From contig CM060731.1 in assembly GCA_030704615.1 (NCBI GenBank), forward strand, positions 26,472,001 to 26,536,000: a DNA stretch of 64,000 nt. The letters run 5' to 3'. The notes under the pieces are model-generated. The model was not told where the DNA came from and ran no database searches. It saw only the letters and a program-made list of their open reading frames with translations. Positions 24,756 through 34,699 of the stretch are shown one piece after another. Position 1 is the first letter of the stretch. Each line of letters opens with the position of its first letter. Origin of the DNA: Takakia lepidozioides (lineage: Eukaryota > Streptophyta > Takakiopsida > Takakiales > Takakiaceae). The position numbers were made by a program, and so were the translations under genes.

Positions 24756-26139
24756 TAACAATATGAGGGTCACTGTCCCTGTAAATTAAATAAATAAAAA
24801 CCCGCTGTTATCTGGTATGCGCCGGCGCCGGCGCATACGAAATATGAGGGCAACTGTCCCCTGTTTTGTTAAAAACAAAATTAAAAAATTAAAAATAAAA
24901 AACAATTAAATATATATATATAAACATTGTTGTCTGGTTTGCACCAACGCATACGAAATATGAGGGACTGTTATCTGGTATGCGCCGGCGCATACGAAAT
25001 ATGGCCTCTCATTTTAAGATAATAGCGTCTTCAATGGGCACGTGCGAGGTGGCCAGTGGGCCCCGCGCACGGACACCCAGCTCCGCCCGCCCCGCCCACT
25101 GCTGCGTGAGGTCGCCCAGCCGCGCCCGCGGCTGTAGCAACCGCGGCCCATCAGCAGTGCCCGCGCCCGCCCCGCCCGCGCCCCCGTCCGCCGCGGCCAG
25201 TCCGCCCGCCAGTCCCCCGTCCGTGAGTCCGCTACCCTCCAGTCTGCCAGTCCGCTGGCTCGCTGTTGGTTAGTCCCCTGCCATCCAGTCCGCTGACGGC
25301 GCATGATCTCCACCGTCCGTTCCCATAACCCATCCGAGCCCTCCATTTTTAGGGCTGGGAAAATGGCAATGATCTTGCCACCAAATCCCGGCCTCTCTCT
25401 TTTGACGATTCTCTGTTTTGCCGATGTTGCGGTAGGCGTTTCCATGCACGCGATTGTTCCTCTTTTGCGTGCGATGTTCATGATGATGATGAAGCGTGTG
25501 CTTGAACATGAGAGGACTGTCTCGGCACTACAGCCACCATGCATATGCGTCCACTATTTTTGCCTCCTTGTTGTGCTTTCGGGAACCTTCGTTTTATGAT
25601 GTGGTTCTATGTCATAAATATGGAAAATGCGGACATCTGTCCTCAATAACGTCCTCTGCTTGTGATCCGTCATGATACGTTTAACCCCTTCGTACTACAT
25701 CCCTCATGAGAGCCTTCACAAGTTTAGTTCATTAAAGGAACCCATCATGGGTAACATGGGCGCGAAAATGGCGGAAGTGTATGCACATGGGGGCGTGTAT
25801 TGCAGATTTCGTATCGGACGATGGGACTGTTTATGTGACCAAAAATAGCGGCTTGCATCCGTTATGCATAAGTTGTGGAAAAGGGTGGAGAATCTGAAGA
25901 AACCCAGCTTTGTGATGGATCCACATGTATTATATAAGGGATGGCAGCACAAAAAAACAATACGAGTCGTTACGGAACACCATCCAGTCCTAAGGTCCTC
26001 AAACATCCACACGCACCTGCTAAATGCCGATGTCTGAGCCACAACCATCTCTAAGCGGGAGCAGGTGCATAATCGGTACATTATCGCATTTGCCAGGAGA
26101 CGGACCAGGCTGAGACAATTGCATCCGCAAATGCGCATG

Positions 26140-27450
26140 GATGTTTGAGGTCCGTTGTGCCACGAGTCTATTCGCAGTGGGTCCGCTGGCCCGTCAGTGC
26201 TCCGGATATTCACCTTATTGCGTGCACGTCAGTAAGTTTGGAGGCGATCTGCTGGAAGTCCGTTTGTTGGGATATCAGTCTATCGCACTTGTGAATTTGT
26301 CAGTCTGTTGTGTCGGAAGTCTGTTGCAGTAAGTCTGTTCGACTTTTTATTTTCCTCCGCAGTCTCCTCTCCGGTCAGTCTGGCGAAACGTTCGTCTGCT
26401 GGATAGTTGTCCTCTATGGATATCAGTCTGTTGGACTGTGCATGCATCAGTCTGTTGTGATGCAAGTCTGTTTGCAATGGGTGTGTTTGACTTTCCTGTT
26501 CTCCCCTTACTCTCTTTTGTCTTCATTCCGCCCGCTTCTTTACAAACCAGTCTGCTGAACCGGAGGTGTGCTCGACAATCGTTCCCCGATGGATATCAGT
26601 TTGTTCGTCTGGTACTTTGTCAGTCTGTTTTGCTGCCATTCTCTTCGCAGTGTGTCAACTGGCAGGGAAGTGCCTCCAATATGAAGCCGCTTCGCCTCAA
26701 TCAGTTTTTTGTCAGTCTATTGAACTTACAGTCTACTGGAAGTCTGTCTGTTGTGAAATCAGTCTGTGGGACTCATTTTCTCTGTCTATTGTGCCGGAAG
26801 TCTGTTGGAATTTTCCCCTCAGTCCCATGAGTGGAATGTCCTTCCAGTATCCTGCCTTCTTCTCCTGTCGGTTTGTTGAAGCGAGTTTTTTTTCATGAAT
26901 AACAGTCTGTTGGACTGTGACTGTATCGGTCTATTGTGTTGCTAGTCTATTTGACTTTCCTGTTCTCCTCTTGGTCTCTTTTGTCGTCAGCCCACCCGCT
27001 GAACTGTCCGTCTGCTCCACAATTGTGCTGTATGGATCATGTCAGTCTGTCTGCCCGTCAATTTGTCACTCAGTCCTGCCACGAGTCTGCTCGCAGTGGG
27101 TCTGCTGACCCACCACTGCATTCCATATGTTGCTTATCTACCAGTCTGCTGGGATTCTGTCTCTCGCGATGTGTCTGTTGGGAGCTACTTTATCAGTCCT
27201 CCATTTAGTCAGTCCTTTCGGTGTGGGTGTGGTGGACCGTCCTTCTGAACACGTGGTAGTCTTTTGGACCGAGTAAATGTAGGAATGCGGCAACCAGGCG
27301 CGAGTGATCTCACGCCACATCGGCAGTCCGTCAGTCTGTCAGTCCGCTCTTCGCCTCCAATGCTTTTGTCGTTACACAGTTGGTCCGGTGGACTGGCGGT
27401 CCGGTGGACTCTCGACCCGATGGAAAATGAGTCTGCTGCATGTGTGAGGA
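26140..27450. repeat. Degenerate higher-order repeat built on (C)AGTCTGTTG
   Basis: More than twenty variants of CAGTCTGTTG or CAGTCTGCTG occur. Longer blocks recur: TTTGACTTTCCTGTTCTCC at about 26488 and 26951, and GCCACGAGTCTGCTCGCAGT variants at about 26158 and 27077. The related CAGTCCGCTG motif recurs in both terminal inverted repeats of the surrounding element. The many overlapping ORFs here are repeat artefacts. Confidence 0.75.
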
Positions 27451-27529
27451 CCGTGGAATATGTATTTAGAACGATGCGTTCGTTCGGTGGACGTATTCAA
27501 TGCGATGACGGTGGATATCGCGGCCCTTT

Positions 27530-28600
27530 GCCTTGAGGGCAGGGGGGTCGGGACACATGAGGGGCTGCCCCTGTGGTGGGGGCAGCGGCAGCGATAGGTA
27601 TGGGGGGGCTGAAGCACCCTTGAGTGCCCAAGGCATTCAAGGAGGCGGAGGCGCTCACTAGGTGGAGCCCCGCACACCGGGTTGCGGTGGGGGTGGCTCC
27701 ACAAGGGGTGGTGGTAGCTTAGCGGGACTTAGTGGGGGTGGCATAGGACTCACCATGGGGGCGGAGACCTCGTGGTGATAGTCGTGGGGAGTCTTGGGAC
27801 TCATCACGGTCCATAGGGGCCGTGGTGAGTGGGCCAAGACTCACCGCGACTCATCACCGGAGTCGAGGGTTTTCGTGGTGGTTCACCATAAAATAGCATG
27901 GCTGGTTGTGAAACCCCCGCGGACAGCTACAGAAGTATTTATAGGGAGTAGTAACCCCGAGAACGGTGCAAGCCCGTTGGTGACCAAAAACTAGTGAGTA
28001 AGCGAGCGAGCCGGAAAGAGACCAAAGAGTGGGGAGCTGTTCCGGACTGCCAACTACCAAAGGGAATTCCCGCTGGTTCCAAATCGGTGGAGGGTTCTTT
28101 GGGAGTTCAAAGGGGGACCGTTATGCCCCGGTGAGCAGCCGAAGCTCCAAGTTGGTCCGGCGGCCAGGTTGGGAGTTAGGCGCGCGCATCAAGCTAGCAA
28201 CTATGACCTGAAATGGAGCTTACCGAAGTGAGGTGCGCGACATGGCGCTTGTGAAATTGCGCCACGTCGGCAGTGCCATGCCCACTTTCCCGCTTCAATT
28301 TCTACTTTCTTTTTATGTTCCCTGTGGACTCTATTCTCTTCGCGCCTGTTTCTTCGCACTGTTTTGTTTTCCTCTTTGCGTTTCCATCACCGTAACAAAA
28401 GACGGTCGTTCTTCCCCAGGTGTGGAGAGTCGCAGTGAGCCGCGAAGCGTCGCAAACACGGTCGCCTCCGTAACAATTCGAAGTTTATCGGCTCGGTGAG
28501 TTTTTGACTTGCTACGGTGTTTCCATTCCATTCTGTGTTATCTTCTTGCTTAGGGTGAGTCTAACATTTTCGTAGGACCTATGTCTGTCGGTCATTGTCC
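27530..28600. other. GC-rich interior of the Mutator-like element, no gene recognised
   Basis: Purine-rich, GGGGGTGG-rich DNA at 27540-27760, then sequence with no recognisable ORF product. Variants of ACTCATCAC recur at 27740-27860. Confidence 0.4.
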
Positions 28601-28944
28601 TTGCACCCTCGTTTGATTCTACAGCGTTGGAGGATGCTTGTGAAAAGGGTAGAGCGGACTGGGTGGATTTTGTGTACCAAACCAGACTGAAGAAGGAGCG
28701 AAGGTACTGGTACTCACCAGAGGAGTTTGATCATAAATAGTGGAAGCATTTGTAGACCTCCACGCCCGGAAGCCCAAAAACTCGAATTGGCAGAAGGACA
28801 AGCTCTTCTATCCCTTCTGTGAAGAGGTTATCAAGGACAAAATCCAACTAAATCGACATTGTGTTGACATGGGTTGCAAGGAGAGTATTGCAATGATTCC
28901 ACTGGATTTCAAGCCTTGGTCGATACTGACAGAAATGTCGATTG

Positions 28945-29685
28945 TCAAAGATGCCACAATGCGCATGCGCAGATCTCCATGTTGTTGTAGTACGTGATGA
29001 CACAGATGTTAGGGATGAGATAGCATTGCTGGACCTTGAAACAGCATTGACAACCACGCTTGTAAGACTCTCCATACTTCGACTTCTTTCTCCTTGGGCC
29101 TTTATGAGGGCAAGATGTTCCAGCACCCGCAAGAGGTTCTCCACGTTTCAGTTTTGGATCCTCCACTATTGCCTTGTTGGTGCATTTATCATCAGGACCG
29201 TAGCAGCATTGATACTTGGACATAAAAATCAAAAATCGATATCCATCAACTTGTGGAAGCATAAAATCAGAGCACTCATGAAACAAAAAACTGCAACAGA
29301 CATGCAATGAAACATCAGACATTATACTGGACAGAAATGTATTGCAAGCTCTGGGCGCTTTTCGCGTGTCGGGTTCCACTTGAGAATGGACATTCACCCA
29401 AAACTGAGTGGGGTAGTCCTCCAAACTCTCCTCTCCCAGGACAAAGTCACCAACTCTATCCCAAGGTATGCAGGCATTTTGAACATTCACTCGCACACCC
29501 ATAAGCCCATATTGCGTCTCACTCTTCCAATGGAGATCCTTCATGTTGAAGGGTCCTGGTTTTGGTGTTTGCAAACATTGTCGAAGAGGCCATATAAGAG
29601 GGCTTTCCGTGATCCGTATATCATCGGGTTTTGCGTCCACGTCCATGCCCTGTACAGTACAAATGATACGCTTCAGAACCTGCAA
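28945..29685 (-). pseudogene. 246-codon ORF, possible DNA-binding remnant of a MULE-type protein
   Basis: This is the longest ORF in the Mutator-like element. The first two thirds (MQVLKRIICTVQGMDVDAKP onward) are not recognised. The C-terminal part reads KRGCQCCFKVQQCYLIPNIC and VITYYNNMEICACALWH, loosely like the Cys/His zinc-cluster (WRKY-GCM1/FLYWCH-type) domain of some MULE transposases (GC.A.F.VK......V....Y...H). No DDE catalytic block is found. Beyond the stop at 28945, another minus frame may continue. A plus ORF (28740-28997) overlaps its end, so strand is uncertain. Confidence 0.35.
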
Positions 29686-30559
29686 CGCCGCAGTACCTAG
29701 GACACGATTGACAATGTGTCAGGAGAACAGTGCGCACATTCGCGACTGCTGGCAAGTGGCAGGCGGCAGGGATAAAGGTTTGAATTGCAGCCCTAAAAAT
29801 GGAGGGCTCGGATGGGTTATGGGAACGGACCGTGGAGATCATGCGCCGTCAGCGGACTGGATGGCAGCGGACTGGCGGACTGGAGGGCAACGGACTGGCA
29901 GACTGGAGGGCAGTGGACTCATGGGCGGGGGCAGGCAGGCAGGCGGACTGGCCACGGCGGACGGAGGCGCAGACGGGGCGGGGCGGGGCGGGGCGGGCGC
30001 AGGCGCAGGCGCTGCTAGTGGGCCGCGGTTGCTGTAGCTGCGGACACGGCTAGGCGACCGTACGTAGCGGCGGGCAGGGCGGGGCGGGGGTAGCCAGGCG
30101 TCCATGCGTGGGGCCCACTGGCCACCTCGCACGTGCCCATTGAAGACGCTATTATCTTAAAATGAGAGCCCGAAATATGAGAGCCACTTCCATGTTTTGT
30201 AAATAATAATAATAATAATATATGTTTCTTCTTAAATAAACTGTTGTCTGGTATGCGCTGGCGCATACGAAATATGAGGGCCACTGTCCCCTGTTTTGTA
30301 TTTTAAAGAAAAGAAAAATTAAAAACAAATTAAAAACAAATACAAAAATAATGTATTTTAAAAACAAAACAGTGTTGTCTGGTATGCGCCGGCGCATATG
30401 AGGGCCATTGTCCCCTGTTTTGTAAAACAAAAATTAAAAACAAATTAAAGAAATAAAAATTAAAAAACTAAAAAATAAATTACAAAAACACTGTTGTCTG
30501 ATATGCGCCGGCGCATATGAGGGCCACTGTCCCCTGTTTTGTAAGAAAAACAAAATTAA

Positions 30560-31383
30560 CCCTGAAGTTCCCAAGCTTGTTTTTGACATTTTACCAATTT
30601 TGGGTACCCAGCTGCAGTAAATTGCCCCTAGAAACCTACCAAAAATCATCCAGACATTCCAGCCTTATAGCAATGGGCCCAGCTCATTTATGCATGACAT
30701 ACCAAAAAATGAGCCAAGTCCACCATGGAAATTGTGAGATTATAGCGTTGGCCCGGACCTCAAATATCAGGTCCCAAAAAAATAGTGAGAAAGAAATCGG
30801 TTTGACCAAATCAAAACCCAGCTTTATCCAATTTTGCTTGCCCCAAGACCCACCATTTCCCAATCAAATAGTGGTGTGGCTATGACCCCACTAAATTGCA
30901 GGTCCAACTGATTTTTTCACCTATGGTTGCTATGCATGCAATTACATGGGAGTTGAAATCTCAAAATTGACAAGAGAAAATGTGCCTCCAAATGAAGTAC
31001 TTTTTTTCCTACAATTTTTTTAAAAGCCAATGGTGGATGTGTGTATATAATGCTCACACACCACAAGATGAAGTGCTTTTTCCAAAATTGCTAATTTTCT
31101 GCCAAAAATGGCCTTTGGAGTGCAATCTGTTTTGGGCTTGTTTACTACCACGTCAGCGGTCAACAAGCTCTTTTCAGGCCCCAAAACGTAAATGAGAGAT
31201 CTAAGATATTTTTTGTAGGTCGTAGCTTTTGTTTTTTCTTAGTTTTGTTTTTGGCATCATACTCGAGACAAATCCCTTGTCATTAAAGCTTCAGGAGTGG
31301 GCCCCATCAGATTAGATCTGCAAAAACTAGGTCGACCTGCAAATTCAAAGTGACCCGATTCAGGTCGCTTGGGAACTTAAGGG
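30560..31383. mobile_element. TTAA-flanked piggyBac-like MITE, 824 bp
   Basis: The ends are CCCTGAAGTTCCCAAGC and GCTTGGGAACTTAAGGG, inverted repeats differing at one base over 17. TTAA flanks both sides (30556-30559 and 31384-31387). Removing the element with one TTAA restores the AT-rich satellite spacer. The right end, read inward, has GCGACCTGAATCGGGTCAC, matching the subterminal motif of the 11173-12471 element. There is no transposase ORF. Confidence 0.85.
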
Positions 31384-31666
31384 TTAAGAAAATAAAAAAC
31401 AAATATTACAAAAATAATTCTTAAAAACAAAACACTATTGTCTGGTATGCGCCAGCGCATACGAAATATGAGGGCAACTGCCCCTGTTTCGTAAAACATT
31501 TAAAATTAAAAAACAATTTTTTAATAAAACACCGTTGTCTGGTATGAGCCGGTGCATACGAAATATGAGGGGCACTGTCCTTTTTTTTTCGAAAATAAAA
31601 TAAAATATTTAAAACATGTTTTAAAGAAAAACATTGTCGTCTGGTATGCGCCGACGCATATGTTTA

Positions 31667-31711
31667 AGGGGGGGGGGGGGGTGGGGGCGGGGAGGGGGGG
31701 GGGGGGGGGGG
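31667..31711 (+). repeat. Poly-G tract
   Basis: About 45 bases almost entirely G, broken by a few T, C and A. It has strong G-quadruplex potential and directly follows the last satellite copy. Confidence 0.9.
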
Positions 31712-31849
31712 TAGCGATGCCTCAGCGACCTCCAAATGCCGCGCCTAGCGACGGAAATACACTACAACGTCCGGGGCGCGCTGGGGACAAATTGTGACGT
31801 CGGGAAGTCGCCGCCACGTCGGTCCGACGTCGCTCCCCGAACGTCGCAG

Positions 31850-32410
31850 ATTAGCGACCTAAGGGAATCGCTACTCCCCCGGGTCCACCTAGCCACGACC
31901 AGCGACGGCGGAAAGACGCCGCCCCTCCGAGGCGTCGCAATATGGCGACTCCCGGGAGTCGCAACAAAGGGCAGGGAGGGGGGTCCATCCCTCCTCCTGC
32001 GTCATGGGGCAGTCGCAAGGACGTTGCTCATTCCCAGAATAGCCACGCGCTGGCGTTGCCGACATGTCGCAGCCTGGGACATGACAGCCCCCGCTCTGCG
32101 ATGCCTGGACATCGCAGATGGGGTCTATTCTGCCTAGGCGACTGGCGACGCCCGGGAATTGCCATGATGTCGCCGCCATCTGGGGGCGTCGCTAGACCCC
32201 ATGGGTAGGGAGGTTCTCTAGCGACGCCCGGGAATCGCCCGGACGTCGCAACCCCCGGGGGCCGTCGCCAGCTCCATGGGAGGGCACGTTCCTGTGCGAC
32301 TCCCTGGAGTCGCAATAACGTAGCAGCCCCGGCGCGGCGTCGCTAGCTCCACGTTGGCGTGGTTCTGTTGCGACGGCTGGGAATCGCAAGAGCGTCCTTG
32401 GTCGCCACCG
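31850..32410. repeat. Minisatellite of about 75 bp with a palindrome in each unit
   Basis: Phased 18-bp hairpin motifs start at 32145, 32221, 32296 and 32370 (spacing 74-76 bp), with related sequence back to about 31850. Examples are GCGACGCCCGGGAATCGC (32221-32238) and GCGACTCCCTGGAGTCGC (32296-32313); GCGACTCCCGGGAGTCGC at 31945-31962 is a perfect palindrome. Between hairpins, units share GTCGCTAGCTCCA-like blocks. GC-rich ORFs here are artefacts. Confidence 0.85.
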
Positions 32411-32449
32411 GCCGTCGCTGGGTAGGATGGTAGCCAGCTGGTATTTGGA

Positions 32450-32520
32450 GTGGGGTTTTGGGATTTTTTTTTTTTTGGGGGGGGGGAGGGGAGGGGGGTC
32501 TTGGGGGTTGGGGTGTGCCT
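32450..32520 (+). repeat. T-run followed by G-rich tract
   Basis: A run of about twelve T is followed by long G runs (GGGGGGGGGGAGGGGAGGGG) and GGGGGTTGGGG, a further G-quadruplex candidate. Confidence 0.85.
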
Positions 32521-32679
32521 CGTGCTTGCATGAATTGCATGCATTCTAATCTATAGGTTAGATTAGAATCCACATGTCCATTTAAGGTTAGAATGAGGAT
32601 CGAAATGGCAACTGAAAAATATATACATAAAGTTTACTACCTTTACATGTCTCTAACTGGGAACCATCCCTCACTCCTC

Positions 32680-33970
32680 ATCACCTGAGGCATAGGTGTA
32701 TTCGTCCGAGGAATGCAAGCTATGTTGGGCCTCCAATTTGGAGGATGATGAGGCTGAGTCCGAGATTACATCATCCTTCGAACCACCCCCTACTACTGGC
32801 TCTCCCCCATCCGGCCGAGCCACTTAACTACCCATCCCCACCCCTACAGATGCACTATCCTCCGTCAATTGTGGCGTCTTGGCCATTGAGGCTACAAGGG
32901 CCTTCCACCCCTGAGTCTTGCAAAAGTTGTGCTCGATGGCGGAGGGAGGCCTCTGAAACTTCTTGTTCTACACATGACATGCAAATGCAATGACAAGTCA
33001 GAATTCATAATGGAGGGGAGAAGTTAAAAAAGAAGAATGGGTATGACAAGAGAAATAACACTTATAAACGAATCGGGTGACAAAACTCTTGCTTCCGTTG
33101 GGCCCCACTTGTGTGTTGATTCCGCACACTTCTCGAGGCGGGCTGCAGTTGCCGCACGTCCCCTTGCGAAGATCTCCGCCTTCAGCTCTTCCCTCTCCCC
33201 TGCGATGAGAGCCTGCCAAGATTCTTGTCCAGCCCCAACAAAGACACTATAAATGTTAATGATCTCCATACCGCAATGAACATGCATTCAAAGACACCAA
33301 TGACAAGTGAAGTGCGTCTTACCTTGGTTATTCCATGTGGCATGGTCGTTGGTTCGACCCCCGCCTTGAGTGCCTTGCGAATGGTTTGTCGCGCACGGTA
33401 CCTCTTGTCCTTGAGGTTCTTTCCCACCAGCTCCAAGAGCTTCCCCTCATTAATCCACTCACCCGGAAATGTGCCCTCAAGTGCTTGCACGAATGCTCGC
33501 CTATGGCGATGTGATTGGCGTGGCCAATCAATATGCCAAGGGAACCACCTCGCCGCCAAGTCGAAGGCTACTTTTTTCATGGCCTCCCAATACTCACCAA
33601 TGGGGTCACCGACCTTATTGGTCTCTAAGGGGGGCACCTTCATCTTTGGCAAATCAAAGTTGCGGGGACCCGAGGTCTTTACCTTGTCCACGCTCTTCTA
33701 AACTACCTCTCCCTTGTCTTTTGTTGCCCCGCTAATGCCCTCCACCAGCTGCACGCTCATCTGAACTAGCTCCCCCTTGTCTTTTGTTCCCCCACTAGTG
33801 CCATCCCCCGGCTGCACCTCAGTGTTCGACAGTATGGCTGAACGAGATGTGGTGTCGTGGAGTGCGATGATTGCAGGATATGCACAGCAAGGGCGCGGAT
33901 GAAGGCTTTGGAGACCTATGAGCAATGATGCGGGAAGGGGTGATTCCATGTGGAAAAATAGCTCCAAGAA
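32680..33970 (-). pseudogene. Transposon-type spliced gene, Ptta/En/Spm-like, interrupted by a stop
   Basis: The main exon (about 33970-33320) reads QPGDGTSGGTKDKGELVQ and DLPKMKVPPLETNKVGDPIG, then HRRAFVQALEGTFPGEWINE and KDKRYRARQTIRKALKAGVE. It splices at a GTAAGA donor (about 33320) to ESWQALIAGEREELKAEIFA (about 33236-33060). A later exon with a TAG acceptor is at about 32970. The arrangement (conserved RHRR..FP, then W..L...R.E, H.WG) recalls the plant Ptta/En/Spm transposon-associated family. An in-frame TAG near 33700 sits between a 63-bp direct duplication (GGAACAAAAGACAAGG, GGCAACAAAAGACAAGG) and the main block. Confidence 0.4.
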
Positions 33971-34690
33971 ACCTGCATGGGTAGATGGTCAACTGGAAGC
34001 CGCAGCAGTAGTGGCACAATTGATAAAATCAGGCAATGCTAATCAAGACACTTTCTTCAGCACATTTCACTCTGTTTTCCCCTCTTATTAGAATCGTCCT
34101 AAATTTTCATGTTTCAAGAATTCTGCAAGTTAGCTGGTTGAGTGAACCTTTGATAGTTTGGAGCGACTTTGACATGATACTGCCAAAGTGACAATAGGAA
34201 AGTATCCAGAAATAGGTAACAGAGAGAAGAAGCTGTGGAATGAATACTTTTCTGACCCCAGTCAATGGTGGGACAACCGTCTTGGAAGGTAAATGCCTTT
34301 GGATTACAGAGTGGTAGATGCAATTGAGAATAGGACTTGGTGTGATAAGTTGAGTTGGGTGTTTGCTGGAACAAATTTAGGCTGCCATTGTCAGCTGCAA
34401 ACAACAATGCAAGGATGTATGCATGATCTCTGCAGAGGCATGGATAGCTGAAGGAGCAGGGATAGAGTGTCATCCAAGAGGGCCGGATTTCAAGCTCCAG
34501 ATTACTTATGATTCCATGTGGAAGGATAGCTACAAGAAACCTGCATGAGTAGATGGTACATAGTTTGGAGTGATTTCGACATGATACTGCCAAAGTGACA
34601 ATAGGATTAAAGTATCCAGAAACATGTAACAGAGTTGAGGAGAAGCTGTGGAATGAATGCTTTTCTGACCCCAGTCAAGGGTGGGACAAC
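33935..34690 (+). pseudogene. OSB-like PDF-motif fragments outside the hAT element
   Basis: The clearest OSB-like relic in the window. At about 34200-34288 the frame reads KLWNEYFSDPSQWWDNRLGR followed by a plausible GTAAAT donor. At about 34470-34570 it reads RGPDFKLQITYDSMWKDSYK, KPA, stop, VDG. WWDNR followed by PDFK....MW is the hallmark of the plant OSB PDF motif. A partial second copy of each half is present (33960-34020 AWVDGQLEAA; 34600-34690 LWNECFSDPSQ). Several stops make it non-functional. It shares order and wording with the copies inside the hAT element at 21.7-23.5 kb. Confidence 0.6.
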
Positions 34691-34699
34691 TGAGGGAAA

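Larger units (their letters stand above)
25004..30170. mobile_element. Mutator-like element, 5.2 kb, with long inverted repeats and 9-bp target duplication
   Basis: Terminal inverted repeats at 25004-25357 and 29788-30170 are nearly identical at both edges (ends GCCTCTCATTTTAAGATAAT and its mate; inner edges CTCCATTTTTAGGGCTG) with a GC-rich, length-variable middle. CGAAATATG is directly repeated at 24995-25003 and 30171-30179, the 9-bp duplication typical of Mutator-like elements. The duplicated bases lie inside a satellite unit, so the pre-insertion site is recoverable. The interior has no complete transposase. A minus ORF (28945-29685) is a candidate remnant. Confidence 0.93.
24756..31666. 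repeat. Satellite array with palindromic core, interrupted by two transposons
   Basis: About ten copies of a unit reading TGTTGTCTGGTATGCGCCGG, CGCATACGAAATATGAGGGC, CACTGTCCCCTGTTTTGT, then an AT-rich spacer. Copies start near 24756 (partial), 24804, 24926, 24967, 30238, 30370, 30489, 31430, 31527 and 31631. Adjacent complete units are about 120-130 bp apart. The core TATGCGCCGGCGCATA is a 16-bp palindrome. The array is split by the Mutator-like element (25004-30170) and the TTAA element (30560-31383). Confidence 0.85.

Noticed and set aside
26280-27540. Overlapping ORFs rich in Ser, Cys, Val and Leu
   Set aside because: They arise from the AGTCTGTTG repeat cluster; all frames look alike and none resembles a protein family.
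29540-30140. GC-rich ORFs (Gly/Arg/Ala-rich) on both strands
   Set aside because: They lie in the terminal inverted repeat of the Mutator-like element and mirror those at 25.0-25.5 kb.
33335-33370. GGTTCGACCCC resembling a tRNA B box
   Set aside because: No A box or cloverleaf fits around it, and it lies inside a transposon-type exon read on the other strand.
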